From: Diphasiastrum complanatum
Lineage: Eukaryota > Streptophyta > Lycopodiopsida > Lycopodiales > Lycopodiaceae
Assembly: GCA_029204225.1 (NCBI GenBank)
Contig: CM055110.1
Coordinates: 3,754,863 to 3,818,862, forward strand
Reading direction: 5' to 3'
Length of the DNA stretch: 64,000 nucleotides
In this document: positions 13,132 to 27,400 of the stretch, piece after piece
How positions within the stretch are numbered: the first letter of the stretch is position 1
Layout of the letters: each line of letters starts with the position of its first letter
Translations under genes and position numbers: made by a program
Notes under the pieces: generated by a model
The model's input: only the letters and a program-made list of their open reading frames with translations
The model's database searches: none
What the model was told of the DNA's origin: nothing

Positions 13132-13245
13132 AAGAAAAAAAAAACAATGCATACACGCTTTTGTATGCATTTTGCTACATTAATTCTATTGTCAATAGCT
13201 CTTTAAGATGATTTGTTGCTTGATTGACATCTTACCACCTATTTC

Positions 13246-13383
13246 TAGTTTTGTTTTCCTATAAAGGACATGCTACTGATGTGAGATTGTAATGTTTACA
13301 TAATGAGATCTTCTCCTAGTTGTGTTTTCCTATAAAGGATGTGTTGCTAATGTCAGATTGAAATGTTTATGTAATGAGATCTT
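13246..13383 (+). repeat. 70-bp tandem duplication
   Basis: Two adjacent diverged copies, each starting CTAGTT.TGTTTTCCTATA and ending AATGAGATCTT, period about 70 bp. Non-coding. Confidence 0.8.
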
Positions 13384-15040
13384 ACATATCCTGTTCCCAA
13401 TTTTCTTGGAAATGGAACACTACTCTCTCAACATGCATGGCATAAGGGGTATAACCATATACACTATATTTATAGGTGCAAGGGCTATTAGGCAATATTG
13501 TTTAACAGCCATGATTCCAAAGAACTCTAGCAAAACAATGAATAAAATATTATGAAAAAAGTAAAATCTCTAAACAAAGGCATGTATACGACTTCTGCAA
13601 ATGATGAGTTCCATCTTTGAGAGTGTTGCATGAGCTTGTGGATGAATGCAACTTTCAACAATACAACTATGCTATTCTAGTTTACATATTACCACATTTC
13701 AAGAGGCATGTGTGTAGATATTTAAATTCAAATTTCCAATAGATCTCCAATAAATTTAACTTTTCATGAAAGCTTACTACAATCAAAAGTGATATAAAGG
13801 TGTTGCTAGTAAATATTCAAGACATAAGCAAAAAATTTCAAGTTTAGTGTATTGATGTCATTTCAATACATAACAATCATGGATGTACACATAATGATTA
13901 TATAGATAACACAATCCATTGCTAACATATGATGAATGAAAATCGTTATGTTAGTTGCACATATTAATATACAAATTGATCCTAGTGTATGTTGCAAAAA
14001 CACTATATCCCATAGTTATATTCATCAACTTAATTCAAAATGTAATGCTTGCCAATTTTATAGAAAAAATTTATAATATGTGACTATAGATGACAAAAAC
14101 ATTGTCACACAAGGAAAAAATCTTTCTATCTTCAAATTTGAAGGTATACAATTCCCAAGATACAATTTTTTGATAGAGTGCAAGATTAATGTAAAGAATG
14201 CAACCACAAGTTGAGAAGTATAATAGTTAAAGTTGCATAACACAATTTAATAAAGTTGTGTTGACTTTGAATAATTTGATTTAATTTCCTCTCTCTCACT
14301 AGAGTTGTAATAAAGTGGAATGCTTTTGCAATCCTTTCAAAAAAAACTAAAGCCTCTTATTGTTAAGTTTTAAAAATATTCAAACTTTATAATTTATTAT
14401 GGTATAATAGAAAGTGGAACTTGAAATCAAATGTTTTGCTTTTGGGAATGATGATACTTTACCCTAACTCAAACTACTACAAGTTTGTGATGGTTTTTTT
14501 TTTTTTAAATTTAGCTAAACATAGATGTTGTAAGTTGTCTGCTTAAAAGTTCCAATGTCACAAAGCATCATCATTTAAGTACCTTGTGACAAGGAAAAAC
14601 TGTGAGAAGATTAAGTTTATTCAATTTGTTTTTTTTTTAAAACATTGCAACTAACAATGAATACCAATTAACTTATATTCAAGTTATAAGTTCTATAGCA
14701 AAGAGCATGTAGTGGACTCACATTACCTAGACTTTGCATTGAAGGTCAAATTCTATTGTAGGCAGAAACCAATCTCCCTTTAAAACACAATATTGTCCCA
14801 AGACTAAAATATGTGCTGCCCACAACTCTAGGGTTAGAGCTCAAGGGAACCATAATTCTTGCAATCATTGTTACTAGCATCCACAATACATAAAGTAGTA
14901 TCCAGAATATATGCCATGTGAATGAAACACCCTAACCACTGTATATAAAAAAACACTCAATTGGTTGCCATGAAGAGTTTGTAAATATCATCCCATCTAG
15001 TAAGTGTGGCAATTACTCAACAAAAAAGAGACAATGCTAT
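13384..15040. other. AT-rich non-coding flank downstream of the SDR gene
   Basis: No coding motif, RNA gene or repeat family was recognised. It lies 3' of the minus-strand SDR gene and should include its 3' UTR near 15040. Confidence 0.5.
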
Positions 15041-15487
15041 TTATTCTTTCAAGTGAGACCGTTTCAGAAGAAGTCTTAGAGAGGGATATCCTAACAGCAA
15101 CGTTTGCAGAAACCAAGCTTTTGCATTCATGGCATCAACTTTCTTCGCTAACCGCCATGCATATGAAGCTTCTAAAACATGAATAAGCCATGCAAGAACA
15201 AAAATAATTTGCAGATTCTTGATTGAATCATTACGTCGAATGGCAAATGATTGAACCCACCTCATTGGACCAAGAAAAGGTCGAGGAATAAACGCACAAC
15301 AAAAGTGTACGAAAAAAACAAAAATAATGAGGAACCAACAAATAAACGAAGGCCTGGTAACACCCTCCTTCTCCTTTTCCTTGAAGAATTCTAAAGTTTT
15401 TCTTATGCCTTCCTTCTGATCCACTAGTGGAACATATCCAAGTTCTTGCCTTGCTTTCAATAATGAAAAGTGATGAGTCACGCCCAC
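15041..15487 (-). CDS. SDR gene exon 5 with membrane-anchor C-terminus
   Basis: Acceptor tactatag, then [20 protein letters not shown] (the conserved 3beta-HSD end of the catalytic domain), a charged linker, and three hydrophobic segments to the C-terminal [10 protein letters not shown] and stop. The tail beyond the SDR domain is typical for the plant membrane-anchored form. Confidence 0.9.
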   Translation of the reverse strand: MGVTHHFSLLKARQELGYVPLVDQKEGIRKTLEFFKEKEKEGVTRPSFICWFLIIFVFFVHFCCAFIPRPFLGPMRWVQSFAIRRNDSIKNLQIIFVLAWLIHVLEASYAWRLAKKVDAMNAKAWFLQTLLLGYPSLRLLLKRSHLKE

Positions 15488-18400
15488 CTATAGTATAGAA
15501 AATGTACGAAGATTGAGCAAAAACTTGCGCATTAATAAGTAGAATCATTTATGCATAGTTGATATTTGACTATGATGAGAAACCTACATCTCCGAGTCCA
15601 AAGATATTGCAGGTTATGCTTGAATAGCTGGAAGCATTGACTTAAGTGTAGTGAAAAACCTGATAAAAAGGCCAATAAAATCGGTTTTGGCATCTTGAAA
15701 ACAAACATACCCTGAGCTAAAAGCCTTAAACTTTTCTCACGCTACAATAGTAACTATAATGGCACAATGAAGATAACAAATTCTGAGGAGACCAAGGTGT
15801 GGGTTTTCTACATTTCTAGGTGTCCTAAACTCCTCTTAACCTCAAAACTCACAGGTAAATAACTTCTCAAAGCATAGTTACCAGTGGATTCAAATCAAGT
15901 CAGTCAATGTTCAAAGAGTTTTAAAAAACTTAAATTGAGCAATCAGTAAAATCACCCAAGCCTATCCGTCTGTCATTTAGTAAGCACTTGTCACCAATAG
16001 CATTTGCAACCCTCCCAGGCATTAGGGAACTACTATGTTCCAAAGCTCTTCTGAACACAATATCAATCACTTTGAATACTTCTGGATCAAAATAAAAATG
16101 ACTACATTACCAAAGAGTATTCCTTCAATAAAGGCTTAGAATTGGTGCATATGTTTCCATCTTCTGACAGCTACAACTCAACATGAACATGCAAAGGAGG
16201 ACGAGAAGGAGAGGAGTACCTTGTAGACGTCAGATGGAAGAAGAAGAGGTTCTGGCACCCATGGGTTTTTCAGCAAAGGATAAAAAAGACTGTATACACC
16301 CCAGAAGAACCATGCCATTACCAATGCTGCTCTTACACTCAATTCTCTTTGAGGATAGCTGTACCCTAACCCCTCTACTATCTGTTGCAAAAACTTGAAA
16401 GAATTGATTGGAGAACCTGGCGATTTGCCAGAAATGTTATTCCAAATATAGTGGTGAAAACCTAAAAATGAAAGCTACAGTTTGATCAGCAAACACACAA
16501 TCAAAAGTGTAGCCTCTCTAGATTCAAGAAATACAAAACAATCACAGAATTACGAATGGCATGAATATCGACCAGGCTGTAATCTATCTTCTTGTTTGCG
16601 ACACTATATGAGAACATTATATTACAGATGAAACAACATTCATGCATATAATAATAGATATGGTTTTTGCCAACAAAAGCTTTTCTCCATTAGAGCTAAA
16701 TGTCAAAATGACTATCAATTCCGGTGACTGAAAGAACAGCTCATAATAGAGATAAACGATACAGCTACTAAATTGAAAGCCCATGTTCTAGTAAATGACT
16801 GTCAGTTTCAGTGATTATAAAAAATAGCTCAAAACAGAGATAATGCAGTTACCCAATCAGAAGCGCATATTTTAGTAGATGTGATAGAAAGATTAACATA
16901 CAGAAACAAGAATTTCAAGCAATTTGCCAATCTCACATTAAGAAACGGAGCTCTGAAAAAATATTGCATGTAGAGTGATGCATCTAAGAGCGAAAATATG
17001 GTTAAGAGCATTGCCATCAGAAATAAAATAAGCCTGGCCTGCTGCAGGAGCATATCCTTCTCTCCCAGGAACATCAATAAGTAAAGCCATGCTTGCCAGC
17101 AACTGCGCAATCACAAAGTTATCAATGTACAGCCAATCATTACGCACATCAGGGCCACCTATTTTGAAAAGAAGCAAACCAAGTTCTGCCATTGCTAAAA
17201 TTCTTGGGAGATGTCGGTGTTCTTCAGGCCCATAGATAGCTCCAGGTCGTAGTGCACAGGTCTTGAGTTTTCGCCCTTTTGAACCCCTATACACTTAAAA
17301 TAGTCAAAAACATCATATTTGAGGCTTGAACTTTAAAAAGGACAGCCTCCTATTCAATAATCAAGAGTTGATAGTTTTAAAGGTACTTTCTTGACATGTC
17401 ACAAAACAGCTCTTAAGGATACAAATATGCTACCCTTATCTACTTGAGCTCTCTTCATGAGCCCTTGACCTAACTATGACCTAAGATCCAAAAAGTAGAC
17501 GATGTCACAAGTGGTAAAACTATGGCTGTAGCACGTTGCAAACCTCTTACAGGGATTGGTGTAACATGCAGAAATCTAGACACGAACATAAGGACCTAAG
17601 AGCACTGCATGCTTCATAACTCGATACATATAGAAAACTAGTTTTCAAAAATCTAACAAATCTATGGCCTACATATGGTGAGGTTGGACAATGAGGAAAA
17701 ATAAAATTGATGAGCAACAACATTTATCTTCATATCAAATCAGGTAGAACAAAATTGATTGATTGAATTCAAGTATAGGCCTAAACTAGTAAAGGTAGAC
17801 TTCTCTTCATAAGTCAATTAGTAGAGTAATTAGCTTAAAGAATCAGCTCAAAGATGAGATAGAAGGCAAACAAATAGAATGCTCGATGCAATTCTTAGTA
17901 GTGCTTTTTTGATTAATTTCTTCATCTTGTTTTGATTATATATTTAATCCTCTATATCTCTTTGGCTCCTAGCAAAGATTTTATCAACTACCAAAATACC
18001 TTAGTTTGCAACCATTGCTCTTGAGTACAAGTTGCTCTGCAAGAACCTTGCTACGCCCATACGAGTCAACATGGTCCTCTATTGGAAAATATGGCATAGC
18101 CTCATTACCATTCACAATCTCTTGGCTTCCAAACACCACATTGTATGTGCTTGTGTATACTAATCTCTCGACACCATTTTCAATGCAGCCATCCAGCACA
18201 TTGCATGTTCCATTCAAACTCACTGCATCTACAAGACGTGGCTGGAGTACCTCTTTTCCAGACATCCCAAATGATGCCAAATGGAAGAAACAATCAGCTC
18301 CTTTAAGTACTCTTTTGACATCCTTCTTGTTCCTTATATCACCTGATTTTAAGCCAGAGCGCAAACAGTGTAGCTTAAACAATGAAGATAGTAGACGGTC

Positions 18401-21400
18401 CCATCAATCACTAAAATTTAAGTGAAATGAGGTAGTAAGATCACCTTATAGAACACAAGAATGACTATAGCCATGATTCACAAAAGCAATTAAGCTACAA
18501 TGTCTTGAGGTGTCATTTGATTGCAAGCATGTTTTGTAAGTACCAATGGCTTATCTGCAAACTGTATAGCAAGAAGTATAGCATAAAGGGTAACATGAAT
18601 GTAGTTTCCAGTTGTAATACCCTTGGATCGTAAGTCTCTATTTTCAATAGATAGACTTCAAGAAAATTGACTCTTGAGATTAGTTGTTGGTGGTATGGCA
18701 CATTATCATTATGTATCTCATGATATAGGCATAGGGTATAGTAATCATTACTCCAGAATTGGGGATGAATAATGATTCATTTCATGGTTGGATGGCCAAT
18801 CATCAACTTCAATGGTAACAAGATTTCACAATTGGAGGTGTCAAACCTTCCCAATATCTCATTGACTTGTTTATTTGTTATAATCGCTTTCAATTAACAA
18901 AACCAATAAAACATATGCAAACAAATTTGATCAACACGAGTAATCTATGCCTCTTTTTGATATTTACTAGGTCAAAAAAAATCAAAGTGATACAAAAAAC
19001 CACAAGGCATTCATTTATATTGCATATATATGGGCTATCTCTTGAGAGTTTTATTCATTTATATGCTATATTTTCACAGGTTAGGTCCATGTTTGATGCA
19101 TGTCAAATGATTTGATAACACTATGAATTTCCAAAATTGTACAGAATCTAATAATCTGGAAACTCCATGGTAGATATGGAATTGTATATGATAAGCAATT
19201 CATGCCAATTTAATCATGCTAGCATTATGCACATTTTTACATAACCAATTTTTCCCAAAAAGAGAACCAACTCAAGATCACAATATAGTTTAGAAGGGTT
19301 TTGAATGAGCTACAAAATTATTAGAGTAGCATACTTGAAATAATCAATTTGGAGATAAATAAATCTGAAAAAGATCCAAATATTGCTTTAGTATTCAAGC
19401 TTCTCCTCAAAGTTGATTCTTAAAGAGGAATAAAACCTCCCCCAGGACTCCAAACCGAGACAGAGCTCCAAGAACACAAAGGAAGAATGCAGTAGACGAA
19501 ACTGTCCCAACCAAACCTAGACCCAATACCGGTCTAGCCCCCAAGCAATCTAGGAGATAGACGAATCACAAGAGAAGAGCTTCACGGTCCAACAACATAA
19601 CGGTTGTAAGACTCTCCATGATCCTCATAGACACTTGTGAGGGTATATATAGAGCGTAGAGCCAACCACACCTGCCCATGCACCGAATCCGCATGGAAGC
19701 ACTCTATTGATCATGCCAATCTCCAATGCATGTCCATTGCATGTAGGTACCCCTAACCCATAGTAGCTAAGACCCATGCAATAGGACAATGCATGTACAT
19801 CCTATCCCATACTAGGATGCAACACACATGCTAATACCGCATGAAGGTGGTCACTTGACCCCGTGGTCCTACTCAACTACTATCCATGTTAAGTTCAGTC
19901 CCCATGTCCAAGGCCATCGCAATGGTCCAAACTCCCATTAGGGCCATGACATACTTTCCCCCTTATTTCATTTCTATCCTCAGAACTTAAAGTCAGGGAA
20001 ACTCCTCTTAAGATTACTTCTAGGTCCCATGAATCTTCATCATCCGAATGTCCTTTCCACTAAAACCAGATGCTCAATAACCTTCCGATTACGCAATCGT
20101 TTGGTCCTCGTATCAAATATCTTTTCAGGATCCAAAGGAATTCTTTCAGATAAGTCTTCAAAAGAATCTAGACCTTTACCAGAACCAAGGAATCCCTCTC
20201 ATGTAAATTCATCTTCAGACGACTAACATGGAACATAGGATGAGCCTTGATCTCGTTCGGCAAATCTAACTAGTAAGCTAGAGATCCAATCTTTTCCAAT
20301 ATTTTATACCGTCGAGTAGATAATTTGTACTACTTCCCAGTACGCATTATCTTAGAATCCTTTGGAATTCTAAAAAATACTCAATCTCCCAACTTGAAAC
20401 TCCCAAGGCGATCTTTTCAAATGATCAAAATGTTTGACCCAATCCTGGGCACTCTGAACATTTTCACATGCTAATTGTACCATTTCCTGCAAGAAATCTC
20501 CCACTTTTTGAACTTTAATCAACTCAGTAGCAGTTCAACACATAAGATTCTACAGAAGGCTTTAACTTTGGCCAAAAGAAGTCCCTTCATATCAAATCTA
20601 TACACCATGTGAGAAATTGTCATGAGACACTTCTCAACAATATGCCTATGTTTTCCAACTAGTTTATGCATGCTAATAAACTCGATCCAAAGAACTCATA
20701 GTGGATCCACAAGATTAATAATATGCGCATAAAACACAAGATCCCACTATGAATCACTACATAGCATATCTCCATAGATCATACCCAATCTGTATATATA
20801 ATATATGCCTAATTGAGAATCCTATAACCCAGTTTTCCTAAGAGAGAATATCTCTCAAAGAGTGCTATTTCATAGAATAGGAAACCAAAATCTCAATTAG
20901 AGATTTTTTCCAAAAGAATATATCGTTAATTGAGAATTTCTTTCCTTGCATCAACTTCTCACAAATTGTAGTTCATTCAGACCAAGTTGATCAAAACCAG
21001 CAAGGAACCAATCTAAACAACCCTTTCTTGTAATAGAGTCACCTAATCTTGATACCAATCAATCAAATTCGTGAACACTGACTTTCTATTCATAGAGGAA
21101 TGGTTTCTAAATTTTTCCCATTCATCTTCTAACTGGATTTTTAAACAATCCTTAGAAGATCACAACAATATCCCATCAATGTTGATCCAATATCAAGTCC
21201 TACATCTATACACATTATGGATTCCACCTACAATCAATGTCACAAATGTTTCATGTAGGCAAAATGTTATAACCATTGGCAAACACAAGGATATATGTGG
21301 ACTCGTTAGTCCCTAAGGGGTCTCGGCAGGGTGACACTCAGCCCCGTAGTTCAGGATAATAACTCTTACATACTAGGATCTAAGAGGGCTTGGTCTATAT

Positions 21401-24400
21401 CCATAGGGAGTGCCACTAAGTGGAGGGCACCCTTAGTAACTAAGGGTGGGTCCCTAGACTTGAGTAGGACCTAAGTACTCCGCGTGCACAGTGGTAACTG
21501 TGCACGTGAGAGGTGTGCATGATCTCCCTGGAGGTCAAGCGCTGGTCCTCCAAGCTATATGGTGGCCTATGGGCGTAGAGCCAGGTACAGGATAGTGGGT
21601 GGAGATCTAGAGTCATCCTACCATTGTGTTGATCTTTGTCCACTGATCATCCCGAAATGGATGGTCAGGCAGAAAGGGTCAATCGGGTTCTAGAGGATAT
21701 GCTACGAGCATATGTTAGTAAGAAGCAAACCAATTGGGAAGAGTATCTTTCGCTTTTGGAATTCGCTTATAACAGTACTACTCCACTACATGTACAGCCC
21801 ATTCATGTTAATGTATGGATTTCAACCTAGAGCCCCCATGGTCGTAGGTCTTAGGAAAGAAAAAGTACAGAGTGTTAGAGAGTTTCTTGTGGATATGGAA
21901 ACCATGATCAAGATAGCTAAAGATAATGTGAAGCAAGCACGAGCGCGAGCTAAGCATTATGCAGGTAAGACCCGCAGGGATGTTACCTTCCAAGAAGGTG
22001 ATCGGGTGTTTCTGAAAGTTCCTGAAGACTCTATCACTCTAAGGACAGGTAAGTATCCTAAGTTGTCCCCGAGGAATTGTCGTCCATTCACAATACTCAA
22101 GAGAATTGGAAGTTCTGCTACCAGCTAGCTTTTGCAATATTCGCAAAGGTACATCCGGTCTTTCATGTCAATCGACTGAAGCGGGTGATGCGAGAAGGAG
22201 ACAATATTGTCTCAGAACAAACCCTAATAGACATTGCCTAAATCCTTGCGAAATCGCAAAACTCATCATGCGGTCTTTCGAGAAGTTTTAGTCAAGTGGA
22301 AGGATGGGTCCCAAGAAGAGTCAACTTGGGAGATTGTAAGCAAGCTTCGCAAGAGGTATCCTGATTTCATCCTTGAAAATTTCACTTTCGAGGACAAAAG
22401 CTCCTTTTAGGGGGGTTGTTATGGCTTGGCAACAAACACAAGGGTACATGTGGACTTGTTAGTCCCTAAGGGGTTTCGGCGGGGTGACACTCAGCCCCGT
22501 ATTTCAAGATAATAACTCTTACATACTAGGATCTAAAAGGGCTTGGTCTATATCCATATTGCCAATAAGTGGATGGCACCCTTAGTAACTAAGGGTGGGT
22601 CCCTAGACTTGAGTAGGACCTAAGTACTCTACATGCACAGTGGTAATTGTGCATGTGAGAGGTGTGCATGATCTCCCTGGAGGTCAAGGACTACTCATCC
22701 AAGCTATATGGTGGCCTATGGGTGTAGAGCCAGGTACGAGATAGTGGGTGGAGATCCAGAGTCATCCTACCATTGTGTTGATCTTTGTCCAAGTTCCTAA
22801 TACAAAATTTCTATCATCCTACTTCTCCCCCTTTTACTAGGAATGTAGTGGGTTTCTTTCCTTGCCGACTCTCAAACCAAGATCTAGTCAATATAGCTAA
22901 TCAAATCTCTATGTGATCATCGGGTTGGACTTACACATGCAAGGTGCCAAATCCCTCTCACTTATTAACAAGGGTTAGGGTTGCCTTGGGATCCGCAAAC
23001 CCTCCAACAGTATCCCCCACCAAAACTGGTGGCGGTCCCATGACACCTGCCAGATGCAGTTATTGGGGACTTTTATTAGCTTCACGCCGAATCTTTTTTA
23101 AATGGTACTGCACCTTCTCCATAAAGTCGAGGCGGGCAGTATTAAAATCCACTTTGAGGTCGTCCATGATGTGAAGTGAGATTCCCAGGAGCCTCCCATC
23201 ATTGCTGCACGAAAATATAAATGAGCAACCGGCAACTGATCTTTAATATTCTCTGAGGCCATCGACTTATTTAGATCGAATGCCAGAGGAGGGAGTCAAT
23301 CGTCCCATCTGGTTGCCACTAATGCCAACAGAGTTAGATCTTTTGCAAATAGTGTCGATTGTTGCACTGTCGGATCTAGAGAGTGGACATACTCTCTCTG
23401 GTACGCTTGTAAAGCCCGATGGAAGTCCAGCTGATGAGCGTGTTTTCCGATCCTAGATCTGAAATTCTCTGTTCCATTTCTTTTTTCTTGTCAAGCATAG
23501 ACTGGATCACTAATGAACTTCCAAATTTTTCTCTGGTCGGTCACAAGTATGATCTATTGTTGATGAATCGTCATCTTCTTTTTGAACCACTGGTTTGATA
23601 GTCCAAGTTGTAGGATCAACTTTAACTGCACGTGCATGATTTTCAAAAGAGATTTTTCCAGTACCCCAGTTATGAATTACTTGCGCAACTCGTAACCATG
23701 GACATCCCAATAGGACTTGGTAGACATTTGGCGCTTCTGGTAAGTCCATTACTACGAAAGTAATGATGAACTGTACTCCCGCAATTCTGACAGATATATC
23801 TTCAACCATTCCTCGCAGACGACCTTTTGTTTGATCAGCTAGCTTAATGGCAAAAGTCGCAGGCTTGATCTTTGTAATACCCCATTTTGCACACAGCTTT
23901 ATAGAAATCAGGTTAACTCCTGAACCGCCATCTATCACAGCTGCTTCCTTAGGAAATTGTCTATGCTGTATCGGCAGAGTGATATTCTTTTGTTCACTTT
24001 CCCAAGCGGCGCCAACATAGAGTACTTCATTAGATTCTTCAAATCCAGCACAAAAAAGTGGCTCATGATGGACTTCTGGTTCTACTTGAGCTAACTTTTG
24101 TGCTAAGACTTCTTTTGCTTTTGGCACCAACTTCAGGAACTCTCCCAATGAGATATTGATCTTACTAGACAAAACATTCATGAGCAGTTCTGTTTGCGGC
24201 GATTCTGGTTCAGTCATCTTGAAGGGTTCTTCATGATGATGCAACTGATCATTCATATATATACGTGAATTTCTTGAAGACTGCAATGGTGAAGAACGAA
24301 CTTCAGTTGTTGCTTTAGCAGCTTCAAGCTCATCTTCTTCTTGCAGATGTTTAATCCACTGCCTCATATCCTGGTACCTTTTTTTTTCTGCATGAAGATT

Positions 24401-27400
24401 TGGATAGACTCCCGATGCTGTTGGTATATCGTTCAATGGTATAGAATCAGCAGGTACTGGATCCACTACTAGTTCTTTCTACTTCTGTGCTCTGGTGACC
24501 ACCTTACAATAAAACAGGTGAATGAATTTTGTGATTGTTATCAAATTTACAAGTGTTGTAGTTGGTGGTAGCTTCGGTCTTGCTGGACAGTCTTTATAGC
24601 AATGCCCATAACCACAGTCACGATAGAATGGTACAAATTTTCTTTTATTTGGACATTCTGCAACTCTGTGGTTCTCTCCACATGCAAAGCATCCAAGTGG
24701 TGCTCTGGTCCAATTTCTAGAGGCTTGTTGTTGTGCGACAGCATAAATAGCATACTGTTCTGAAGATCCACTTGAAGATCCACCTTCTTGATCAGTACCA
24801 TAATTTCATTGCTTGGTACTTATGTACGGTTCTGGTTCCATCAAATTGGCAGGAGGAGCGGAGTGCTTTGGTGGGGCAGGTAAGGCTAAACGTTCCGGGT
24901 ATCCAAGAGCAGATTGTCAAGGTCTAGCTGCTTGATTTCCTCAATATTGTGGTTCTCGATATCCCATTTGGGCATACCGTTGCTGAATTATCCGAGGATT
25001 GAAGTTGCAAAATGCAGTCTCATGATCAGGCGAATTACACAAATGGCATACAGTGATTTCCATTCATTTTTTCAATTGAGGACACCCATTCATTGTGTGA
25101 TTTCCTGTGCAAATAGAACACCAGACATTTTCCCTGGTAGGAAAAGTCAACGCATACTTCGCAGCTTCCTTGTTCGCTTTTCCATGGAAATCTTCCAATG
25201 CTTTGATCTTCTCATCAAATTGCGACTGCAACTTTTCCAAAAAATTTCATTTTTGGAAGTATCGATTGATTGAATTTCAAAATCTGTTTTCACGATATAG
25301 AATCAAATTCTTGAAAAGTGGAATAGATCTAGCTGATCTGATCTGAGATAGTTTTTTATTGAAAAATCTAGATCCAATCTCATTGTCTGCTTGATTTGAA
25401 TTTGCAACGATGGATGCCCCTGGAGCTGCTCCTCAAGAAGTCAATCTTATTATTGTTAGAAGAGCACCCCGTTTGGATCTACCCAAATACAATGGGTTAA
25501 CAAATCCAGTTAGATTTCTTCAGATCTATGCTAAATCTTGTGAAGTCTATGGCCAAATTTTCCCTCAAGATAAACTTAAGCTGTTTTCTATGGCCTTAAC
25601 AGACGCAACACAAGATTGGTATTATAATCAAGATGAAACTAAGCGTACAGATTGGGAGGTTGTTAAAAGACCCCTTATCACACGGTTCAAACCGTGAAAG
25701 TTTATGAAAGACCCTTTCCTTCTTTTAAGTAAAATCAAAATGGGAAAGCGGGAAATGGCTCGAGATTACATTGAACGGGTGAAACGCCTCAGATCTGAGT
25801 GCAAACCTGAGCTGATTAACGAAAATGCCATGATTATGTGGTTTTTGTCAAGTTCACCTAAGCGGATCAGACGTGAGCTGAAACGCCATAATGAATATGC
25901 ACTCTTGCAAAATGCTATGGACGATGCAATTTGGGAGGAGGATGAAGATTCAGATGATGAGCCGAATATCAGTATGTTGCCTAATACAACAGGGCAGACT
26001 ACTACAACATCCACCACTATTGCATCAATGAATGCCAATTCTACTGCAGAAATGATGCTCAATGAGTTCGATCCAAATTAGAATATATCATATCTGACCC
26101 AAATTTTGACAGAGACTTGATCTGGAAAATCAAAATCTAAAAATAGGACTGGCGAAGGTTCCCTAGGCGAAGGTTGGCTTGGCGAAGGTTCAACAGTGCT
26201 ATTTTGGAAAAAAAAAAAACTCTCTATTCAACTTTTCTGACAATTTCTCGGGTAATAACCTTCGCCGAACTCTCAGATGCAAGATCAGACACAAATAAAA
26301 CTATGGAAAACCGGACGAAGGCTTCTCACACAAGAAAATACAGTTATGTAGTTTGACGAGGGTAAAAATCAAGATTTTTTATGATCTGGACAAGAAGAAT
26401 CTTTGCCGAACTCAAAAATAACATTTTACTATAAATAGAATGTTCTGAAAACTCGACGAAGGTTTTGGCAAAGGATCAAGAGTAATACTGGTATTTTTGC
26501 AAAAAAGTGACTTTTTTTGGCAAAAATATGGCAATATGACAACTGATCTTCTAAAAACCCTTCTATTCTTGGTATTATTCTTCGCCGACCTGACAGTAGA
26601 TAGATCTAAATCACACCTATGCACAGTGAATCGGGCGAAGGTTCTTTATCTGTATTTTTAGGGTTTTGGTGATTTTTTGGTGTTTTTTGACGATTTTTTT
26701 GATGTTTCTAGAAATCTGCTAGGAACTAATCTTCGCCATTCAAACTGAAGGTTCTGTGATCAAAACCGAAGGTGTCTGCAACTCGGTGAAGGTTTCCTGA
26801 AAGAGGGTAAAACTATATCAGCTATGATGATGATTTTTGTCTCTTTTTGACCAAAATCTGGCAAATTTGACCGATTTTGTTGTTTTCTTTGATATCTCAG
26901 ATCCAAATGGATCTTAAGATTGGTGATCTGAATAATTTTCCCTGTTCTACAATCAAATTAGATTTCAAACAAGCAAATTCACTCAAATCAAGCAAAATCA
27001 ATCCCAAACTAACCCTAAAATGCAGATTTAACACTGCCGTTACCGGGGAGCCACGCCAATATTTCGATTTGCGACATGTTTGTTGGATGGTTAGCTTGCA
27101 TTAGACATTTTGTCATGGCATGAATAGTATTAAAACTGCATTTAGGATTAGTTTGGAAGTGGTTTTGCCTAATTTGAGTGGATTTGCTTGTTTGAAATCT
27201 AATCTGATTATTGAACAGGGGAAGCTATTCAGATCACCATTCTTAAGATCCATTTGGATCTGAGAAATCTAGAAAAACAACAAAAATCTGTCAGATCTTG
27301 GTCAAAAGGAGACAAAATTGTCATCATAGCTGATAACTTGATACTCTCTTCTAGGAAACGTTCGCCGAGTTGCAGGCACCTTTGGTTTTGATCACAGAAC

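Larger units (their letters stand above)
21265..22791 (+). mobile_element. Chromovirus reduced to two LTRs and an integrase/chromodomain tail
   Basis: LTRs at 21265-21642 and 22417-22791 are near-identical direct repeats (TGTTAT... to ...CTTTGTCCA). The 5' LTR is joined directly to integrase: [20 protein letters not shown] and [15 protein letters not shown]. After a frameshift come [13 protein letters not shown] and [15 protein letters not shown], and at about 22290 a chromodomain-like [22 protein letters not shown] (TTTTAGGGGGGT) precedes the 3' LTR. PBS, gag, protease, RT and the integrase front are deleted. No target-site duplication was found. Confidence 0.85.
23009..27033 (-). mobile_element. 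Ty3/gypsy element 4 (minus), with internal inversion and pol deletion
   Basis: In minus-strand order: LTR-like arm (27033-26107), a segment with the gag front that is inverted (26085-25245), gag back half with zinc knuckles and protease (25240-23510), and the extra-ORF C-terminal block (23480-23060). A G-rich tract (TTTGGTGGGGGATAC) follows, then TGTTGGAGGG at 23009, a likely 3' LTR start. RT, RNase H and integrase are absent between protease and extra ORF. It shares gag and extra-ORF sequence with elements 1 and 3. Confidence 0.7.

Noticed and set aside
27034-27050. CTGCCGTTACCGGGGA, similar to the tRNA-Asp primer site, with TATAAATAG at 26430 on the same strand
   Set aside because: This would make 26107-27033 a plus-strand LTR. 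But leader and gag follow the other ends of both arms. I kept the head-to-head reading and regard this as unresolved.
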